Source: Bacteriovorax stolpii (lineage in GTDB: Bacteria > Bdellovibrionota > Bacteriovoracia > Bacteriovoracales > Bacteriovoracaceae). From it: a DNA stretch of 9,602 bases. The position numbers were made by a program, and so were the translations under genes. The notes below the pieces were generated by a model. The model was given only the letters and a program-made list of their open reading frames with translations, did no database searches and had not been told where the DNA came from. This document shows, one piece after another, positions 6,540 through 9,602 of the stretch. Where the stretch lies: positions 1 to 9,602 of the forward strand of contig CAMAYW010000058.1 of the NCBI GenBank assembly GCA_945862475.1, in the 5' to 3' direction. Each line of letters starts with the position of its first letter. The stretch's first letter is position 1.

Positions 6540-6950
6540 CTATCTTTTTATGTCGGTGATGATTTTTGTTTTGAGCTCTGGGTCACTTATATGTTGAAAA
6601 ATATCCTGAATAGAAACCATTCCAACAGGTGTTTCACCGTCATCAAGGACCAACAGCCTAGAGACTTGATTCTCACGCATAATTTTTGAGGCCATGGAGA
6701 TTTCATCTTTCTCGTGGACCGAAAAGATTTGGTGTTTCATCGCGTGAGATATTGAGTCATTGAGGTTTCTTCCTTCAGCGATACTACTGATTACGATATC
6801 TCTATCTGTAACAAACCCCACAGGTCTTTCATTTTTAAACACGGGAGCCGCTCCTATATCCTCCCTTTTCATGAGTGAAGCGACTTTTTTAATGGAGTCA
6901 CTTATTTGTACAGTATTTATCCCTTTGTGCATGACTTCAGAAACTTGCAT
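6540..6950 (-). CDS. Two-CBS-domain protein
   Basis: A 136-residue cytoplasmic protein made only of a pair of CBS motifs (about residues 1-60 and 68-130). Typical CBS strands are visible: VSEVMHKGINTVQISDSIKKV, then APVFKNERPVGFVTDRDIV (35-53), HAMKHQIFSVHEKDEI (69-84), and LLVLDDGETPVGMVSIQDI (99-117). Such Bateman modules bind adenine nucleotides (AMP, ATP, SAM, cyclic di-AMP) and act as energy or ligand sensors; stand-alone versions resemble Hrp1-like stress proteins. Partner and ligand are unknown. A run of G residues (AGGGGG) four bases before the ATG is the likely ribosome site. It heads the group with the two small proteins. A TAAAAT on the minus strand at 6967-6962 could be a -10, but no good -35 was found. 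Confidence 0.93.
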   Translation of the reverse strand: MQVSEVMHKGINTVQISDSIKKVASLMKREDIGAAPVFKNERPVGFVTDRDIVISSIAEGRNLNDSISHAMKHQIFSVHEKDEISMASKIMRENQVSRLLVLDDGETPVGMVSIQDIFQHISDPELKTKIITDIKR

Positions 6951-6973
6951 ACGTCCCCCTTATTTTAGGCGCA

Positions 6974-7019
6974 TTTATCTTTTCATTCTGAAGAGATAAA
7001 GGGGAGTTAATTTATCTTT
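6974..7019. repeat. Three copies of a TTTATCT element between the protease and CBS genes
   Basis: TTTATCTTT occurs at 6974-6982 and again at 7011-7019, and AGATAAA at 6994-7000 is the inverse of the first seven bases. The first and inverted copies could pair as a 7-bp hairpin with a 13-base loop, but no T run follows on either strand. Possibly a regulatory site for the minus-strand CBS gene, or chance in AT-rich DNA. Confidence 0.3.
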
Positions 7020-7030
7020 AGATATATTGA

Positions 7031-7606
7031 TTATTGATTCCTCTGAAGTTTTTCTGTAATTAAATCTTCAAAGATATTACCAACGGCATAGGGGACACTA
7101 TAGTCTCTTTTTTCATCCCAGTTGGCCCCATGATTAAATCCAAGTTTATGCATCCACTCATGCATTAAATTATTTGCGACCTGCTGAATTGTATATTTCG
7201 AAAAGTATTTTTTATTGATCCAGATTCTTTTTGTGTCGGGATAAGTATAGCCAATAGTTTTAGAAGAGTATTCAAACAGCTCTAGTTCAATCTCCATCAT
7301 ACTGTCTGGTTTTTTTCCATCTAAGACTTCTCCTCCCTCTAAGATTTTTTGATATATTTCTTCATTCGTAAAACCATTATTCTCATGAAATATTTTTTTC
7401 TTTTTAAACATAAAGTGCTTTATTCGGTTTTCAAATTCATGACTTTGGATGATCTCTTTAATCACCCTTAAAGTGTTTTCAACTTTTTTTATCTCTTGAT
7501 GATTAAAATTAACAAAACTGACTTTCGATTCCCAGTTCTTTGCTTCTGTTTGGCAGGGTGTCCCGAAGTAAAAGATTAAAAATAATATGATGGTTGATTG
7601 ACCCAA
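7031..7606 (-). CDS. Exported metzincin-like zinc metalloprotease, TTG start
   Basis: A 191-residue protein with a hydrophobic N-terminus (5-15) and probable cleavage after TEA (residue 22), so exported. HEWMHKLGFNH (149-159) is an exact HExxHxxGxxH zinc motif: His149, His153 and His159 as ligands, Glu150 as the base, Gly156 for the turn. It should hydrolyse peptide bonds in the periplasm or outside the cell. The region after the motif (YSVPYAVGNIFEDL, 169-182) has no Met in the expected Met-turn place; VPY may replace it. Start choice: TTG at 7606 with AAGGA seven bases upstream (7614-7618 on the plus strand), and no ATG precedes the signal peptide. The n-region lacks Lys or Arg, which is atypical. 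The residues between the signal and 110 are charged and could be a prodomain. It is 80 bases upstream of the CBS gene on the same strand. Confidence 0.85.
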   Translation of the reverse strand: MGQSTIILFLIFYFGTPCQTEAKNWESKVSFVNFNHQEIKKVENTLRVIKEIIQSHEFENRIKHFMFKKKKIFHENNGFTNEEIYQKILEGGEVLDGKKPDSMMEIELELFEYSSKTIGYTYPDTKRIWINKKYFSKYTIQQVANNLMHEWMHKLGFNHGANWDEKRDYSVPYAVGNIFEDLITEKLQRNQ

Positions 7607-7863
7607 GAAAAAATCCTTCTTTTTTTTTAATATTTTAACTTTTTATTTTTCGTGATCAATCTTGAGTTTGTTTTTATTTCAGTTCAATAGATATTTTCTG
7701 TATTTGTGAATTAAGATTTTGTTTTTACATCGAATGATTAGGTGATTTTTTTTATCGTGCATGCATGGCCTATTCTAAAATGAATAAACGCTGCAATTAT
7801 CTTGTAAAAAAAAGGAGTCTTCTGACTTTCATCATTTTTAAATGAAGCAGATACCCTTAAAAT
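7607..7863. other. Gene-free AT-rich stretch upstream of the protease gene
   Basis: No convincing gene on either strand. It contains T-rich tracts (7611-7700), a GCATGCATGGCC stretch at 7759-7770, and an AAGGAG (7812-7817) followed four bases later by a seven-codon CTG-to-TGA frame (7822-7845). TAAAAT at 7858-7863 could be the -10 of the structured RNA that follows, but no matching -35 is clear. The protease promoter must lie here on the minus strand, but I cannot place it. Confidence 0.4.
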
Positions 7864-7999
7864 TCAATTCGCCGGTAAAGATGGTTACCGTAAGTGCAAT
7901 GAGGCTAACAGGAGTTACTTCATTTCACGATAAGGACCTGTAATCTTTTTCATTACATAACCGGTCTTAGAGGGGATGCCTTTGGCACCCCCTCTTTTT
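7864..7999 (+). ncRNA. Candidate structured RNA (sRNA or 5' attenuator) ending in a terminator
   Basis: Four consecutive stem-loops read on the plus strand. First, CGGTAA/TTACCG (7873-7878 with 7885-7890). Second, GTGCAATGA/TCATTTCAC (7894-7902 with 7920-7928, one mismatch) enclosing TAAC-AGGA-GTTA (7906-7917). Third, GACC+TGTAAT with ATTACA and GGTC (7935-7944 with 7952-7957 and 7963-7966). Fourth, a terminator. There is no open frame with a ribosome site across it. I compared it mentally with tmRNA, 4.5S, preQ1, THF, ZTP, SAM, TPP, GEMM and fluoride consensus features and saw no match. It ends 126 bases before folE, so it may be a free small RNA or a terminated leader. The 5' end is uncertain. 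Confidence 0.45.
7969..7999 (+). terminator. Intrinsic terminator before folE
   Basis: AGAGGGGATGCC (7969-7980), loop TTT, GGCACCCCCTCT (7984-7995), with one A-C mismatch, followed by a T tract through 7999. It is the only GC-rich stem of this strength in the gap. It would end transcripts of the structured RNA to its left, and no plus-strand protein gene is close upstream to be its client. Confidence 0.8.
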
Positions 8000-8007
8000 A
8001 CTTAAAA

Positions 8008-8024
8008 ACTTATCTAGGATAAGT
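8008..8024. repeat. Perfect 7-bp palindrome, possible operator for folE
   Basis: ACTTATC-TAG-GATAAGT is a perfect inverted repeat with a 3-base centre. TCTAGG also repeats at 8013-8018 and 8024-8029. No T run follows, so it is not a terminator. A dyad with such a short spacer, about 100 bases before folE, is typical of a dimeric repressor site, but the regulator is unknown. Confidence 0.4.
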
Positions 8025-8064
8025 CTAGGCCTATTCCCTGTAAAAGATTCTTGATGAACCTTAG

Positions 8065-8092
8065 TTAAATTAGGAAAAACTCAAATTATAGT
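8065..8092 (+). promoter_or_regulatory. Possible folE promoter
   Basis: TATAGT (8087-8092) is a fair -10. TTAAAT (8065-8070), 16 bases upstream, is a poor -35. A promoter is needed between the terminator at 7999 and folE, and this is the best candidate seen by eye. Confidence 0.3.
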
Positions 8093-8125
8093 GTAAGGTC
8101 AGGGTAAATTTAAATGAGGATACCA

Positions 8126-8839
8126 ATGGCCTACGAAACATCGTTCAATAAAGATCTCGCACGTAAACTAGCTTCTGCTAAAGATGCTGAAAAACTTATC
8201 GACCAAGAGCTTATTCTTTACAAGAAGCGCGCCCTTGAACTCAATGCTGCACGTGAGGTCATGGCGGATGGATATGACAAAGTTTTGAAAGGCTTAAAAA
8301 TGGCTTTCCCAAATCTTGATCTAGAAGATAAAAACCTCATTGGTTCTCCTAACCGAATGGCGAGAGCTCTTCTTGAAGTTTGCTCTGGACTTGGAACGAG
8401 CCAGAAAGAGATTTTTTCGACTACTTTCCCCGCGGAAAATTATAACGAAGTCGTTATTCTTAAGGACATCGAATATACCTCACTTTGCAGTCATCATTTC
8501 TTTCCATTCATTGGTAAGGCCCATGTGGGATATTTGCCTGACACTAGTCACGGAGAAAACTCGCGCGTTGTTGGCCTATCAAAACTGGCGCACATTGTTG
8601 ATCTTCATGCTCAACGGCCTCAGCTTCAAGAGCGGATGTGCTCTGGAATCATGAACTCCATTAAAGATGAATTAAGACCTGCTGGGGTTATGGTAGTCGT
8701 TGAGGGATCCCATGGATGCCTTACCTGCCGTGGTGCTAAAAAGGCAAATGCCAGCATGATGACTTCTGCCCTTGATGGGAAATTTAAAGAGGATCCTAAG
8801 CTTAGAGCGGAATTTCTTTCTCTTCTTAAGAAAAACTAA
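8126..8839 (+). CDS. folE: GTP cyclohydrolase I
   Basis: Converts GTP to 7,8-dihydroneopterin triphosphate and formate, the first step to tetrahydrofolate (and the precursor of queuosine or biopterin in some bacteria); a cytoplasmic decamer in known members. Numbered from ATG 8126 (237 residues): GSPNRMARALLE (73-84), EYTSLCSHHFFPFIGKAHVGY (116-136) with zinc ligands Cys121 and His124 and catalytic His123, VVGLSKLAHIVDLHAQRPQLQER (148-170), and SHGCLTCRG (195-203) with the third zinc ligand Cys198. All metal and active-site residues are present. The first 45 residues form a charged, likely helical extension. Two starts are possible: ATG 8114 (AGGG nine bases upstream) and ATG 8126 (GAGGA five bases upstream); I prefer 8126. 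Codon use looks less AT-rich than in neighbouring genes, as in a well-expressed housekeeping gene. It stands alone behind a terminator. Confidence 0.96.
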   Translation: MAYETSFNKDLARKLASAKDAEKLIDQELILYKKRALELNAAREVMADGYDKVLKGLKMAFPNLDLEDKNLIGSPNRMARALLEVCSGLGTSQKEIFSTTFPAENYNEVVILKDIEYTSLCSHHFFPFIGKAHVGYLPDTSHGENSRVVGLSKLAHIVDLHAQRPQLQERMCSGIMNSIKDELRPAGVMVVVEGSHGCLTCRGAKKANASMMTSALDGKFKEDPKLRAEFLSLLKKN

Positions 8840-8871
8840 GTCCTTGTTTTCTTAAGGAAAAAAAGACCCCC

Positions 8872-8899
8872 TTGCAATTACGGAAAAGTTACGTATATT
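8872..8899 (+). promoter_or_regulatory. Promoter of umuD-umuC
   Basis: TTGCAA (8872-8877), a 16-base spacer and TATATT (8894-8899) make one of the best -35/-10 pairs in the window. The expected start of transcription falls at or next to the ATG at 8906 and there is no ribosome site before that ATG, so the mRNA is probably leaderless. Confidence 0.6.
8878..8893 (+). promoter_or_regulatory. Direct-repeat operator, candidate LexA/SOS box
   Basis: TTACG at 8878-8882 and 8889-8893 repeat with an 11-base period, exactly filling the spacer between the -35 and -10 of the umuD promoter. A repressor bound here would block RNA polymerase. TTAC is, from memory, the half-site of the Bdellovibrio LexA box, but there it is an inverted repeat. 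The direct orientation with N7 between TTAC units resembles the alphaproteobacterial GTTC-N7-GTTC layout. Confidence 0.45.
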
Positions 8900-8905
8900 G
8901 ATTTC

Positions 8906-9253
8906 ATGAGTCACTTGTACGAAGTAACTGGTTTTCAATCGCCTTGCGCCGAATTTGCAGAAAAGCCACTCTCGCTGGACGAGAGGTATCTCACGAATAA
9001 ACCCTCACTGTTTATGATTGAATCCGCAGGAGATTCGAAATCTCTAGGTATTGTTAAAGGTGATAAGCTTTTAATCGACCGATCATTAAGGCCTAAAGAG
9101 GGCCAACTCTGTGTTTGTGTTATTCAGAATCAATTTCAAATTTTAAAGTTCTCATCTAAGTTACTCCAAGGCCAAGATCCTGAGACGGGTGATTTTGTTT
9201 GGGGAGTAATTACGACTTTAATTCGAGAGTTTAATCGGAGAGTTGAGGATTGA
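8906..9253 (+). CDS. umuD: UmuD-like S24 family protein with a short N-terminal arm
   Basis: A 115-residue member of the LexA/UmuD S24 family. GFQSPCAEF (9-17) matches the start of the processed form of E. coli UmuD (GFPSPAADY), AGDSKSLGIVKGDKLLID (41-58) holds the catalytic Ser44, and FQILKF (77-82) holds the catalytic Lys81; WGVITTLI (99-106) is the C-terminal strand. In known systems UmuD is cleaved after a RecA-DNA signal to UmuD', which joins UmuC as DNA polymerase V. Here only eight residues precede Gly9, and the usual Cys-Gly or Ala-Gly cleavage pair is Thr-Gly, so the protein looks pre-shortened. Ser44 is followed by Lys rather than the common Met. It is also shorter between Lys81 and the last strand. 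Its stop overlaps the umuC start. Confidence 0.88.
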   Translation: MSHLYEVTGFQSPCAEFAEKPLSLDERYLTNKPSLFMIESAGDSKSLGIVKGDKLLIDRSLRPKEGQLCVCVIQNQFQILKFSSKLLQGQDPETGDFVWGVITTLIREFNRRVED

Positions 9254-9602
9254 AATACTTTTGCCTCGTTGATTGTAACTCTTTTTATTGTTCTTGCGAG
9301 AGAGTCTGGAGACCTGAGACAAGGGGAAAACCAGTCATTGTTCTTTCTAACAATGATGGCTGTGCGATAGCTTTTACGAAAGAAGCTAAAGCGATTGGCT
9401 TCGGAGCAATGTGTGAGCCCTATTTTCAAATGAAAGAGCGTATAAAAAAGTATAACGTTATCGTTTTTTCATCAAACTATACACTCTACGATAATATGTC
9501 GAAACGAGTGATGGATACGCTGAGACAGTTTACTCCGGATGTTGAAATCTATTCGGTCGATGAAGCCTTCTTGCAGTTTGAAGGATTCGATCACTATGAT
9601 TT
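9250..9602 (+). CDS. umuC: Error-prone DNA polymerase V subunit UmuC, 3'-truncated by the window edge
   Basis: The first 117 residues of a Y-family translesion polymerase are present. VDCNSFYCSCE (7-17) carries the metal-binding Asp8 and the steric-gate Tyr13, GKPVIVLSNNDGCAIA (26-41) is the fingers/palm block typical of UmuC, FSSNYTLYDNMSKRV (73-87) follows, and YSVDEAF (101-107) holds Asp104 and Glu105 of the catalytic centre. It copies past DNA damage with UmuD'. The start is TTG at 9250, overlapping the umuD stop (TTGA); an in-frame TGA at 9244 excludes anything earlier, and GGAG at 9237-9240 may be the ribosome site. The N-terminus is unusually rich in cysteine (5, 9, 14, 16). The remainder lies to the right of the window. 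Confidence 0.95.
   Translation, partial: MKYFCLVDCNSFYCSCERVWRPETRGKPVIVLSNNDGCAIAFTKEAKAIGFGAMCEPYFQMKERIKKYNVIVFSSNYTLYDNMSKRVMDTLRQFTPDVEIYSVDEAFLQFEGFDHYD

Noticed and set aside
6974..7000. Terminator for the zinc protease gene
   Set aside because: The 7-bp stem is AT-rich, has a 13-base loop and is not followed by a T run on the minus strand.
7864..7999. Known riboswitch (THF, preQ1, ZTP, GEMM) for folE
   Set aside because: Conserved core sequences of these classes as I recall them are not present, and the terminator is followed by another 126 bases before folE.
9136..9429. 97-residue minus-strand frame opposite umuD-umuC
   Set aside because: It lies entirely antisense to two well-recognised genes and shows no family features.
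1..9602. Insertion sequences, tRNA or rRNA genes, CRISPR arrays, prophage genes
   Set aside because: No transposase frame, cloverleaf, rRNA-like block or spaced repeat array was seen.

Overview
This AT-rich window reads as a chromosomal segment of a predatory-bacterium relative (Bdellovibrionota, most like a Bacteriovorax/Halobacteriovorax-type lineage). That is an inference from low GC, closely packed genes, many small exported proteins of unknown function, lipoproteins with a CPT...DxNxD block, and the general look of the proteins. No rRNA or marker gene fixes the taxonomy.

Layout. Positions 1-512 hold the 3' part of a hemerythrin-like HHE protein. Then come an exported protein with a papain-like Cys/His/Asn arrangement (573-1370) and, 9 bases later, a short-chain dehydrogenase of the C-factor/sniffer type (1380-2048). 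A 12-bp inverted repeat and an AAGGAG ribosome site introduce a lipoprotein that appears to start at CTG (2173-2859). It is coupled by an ATGA overlap to a LysE/ArgO-type exporter (2856-3491). An exported cyclophilin follows (3524-4069) and overlaps the end of a convergent membrane-anchored metallophosphoesterase (4056-5111, minus). Divergent from that is an exported protein with the Cys-His-Asp pattern of protein-glutaminase (5213-6046), again overlapping its convergent neighbour.

The minus strand from 7606 to 6028 carries an exported metzincin-like zinc protease, a two-CBS-domain protein, and two tiny overlapping genes for a very acidic membrane-anchored protein and a basic exported protein. 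The 507-base gap 7607-8113 contains a series of hairpins ending in a good intrinsic terminator (a candidate small RNA or attenuator) and a perfect 7-bp palindrome. It is followed on the plus strand by GTP cyclohydrolase I (folE). The window closes with an SOS-type umuD-umuC operon. Its promoter spacer holds two TTACG repeats one helical turn apart and the umuD start codon lies 6 bases after the -10, implying a leaderless mRNA. umuC runs off the right edge.

Themes. Three separate genes encode exported enzymes that would act on proteins or peptides (papain-like, glutaminase-like, metzincin-like), plausible for a predator but not shown to work together. Four genes use non-ATG starts (CTG, TTG, TTG, TTG), each decided by ribosome-site position or by the reading frame. 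The most interesting unexplained items are the two cryptic cysteine-enzyme candidates, the structured RNA before folE, the direct-repeat operator at umuDC, and the acidic/basic small-protein pair.
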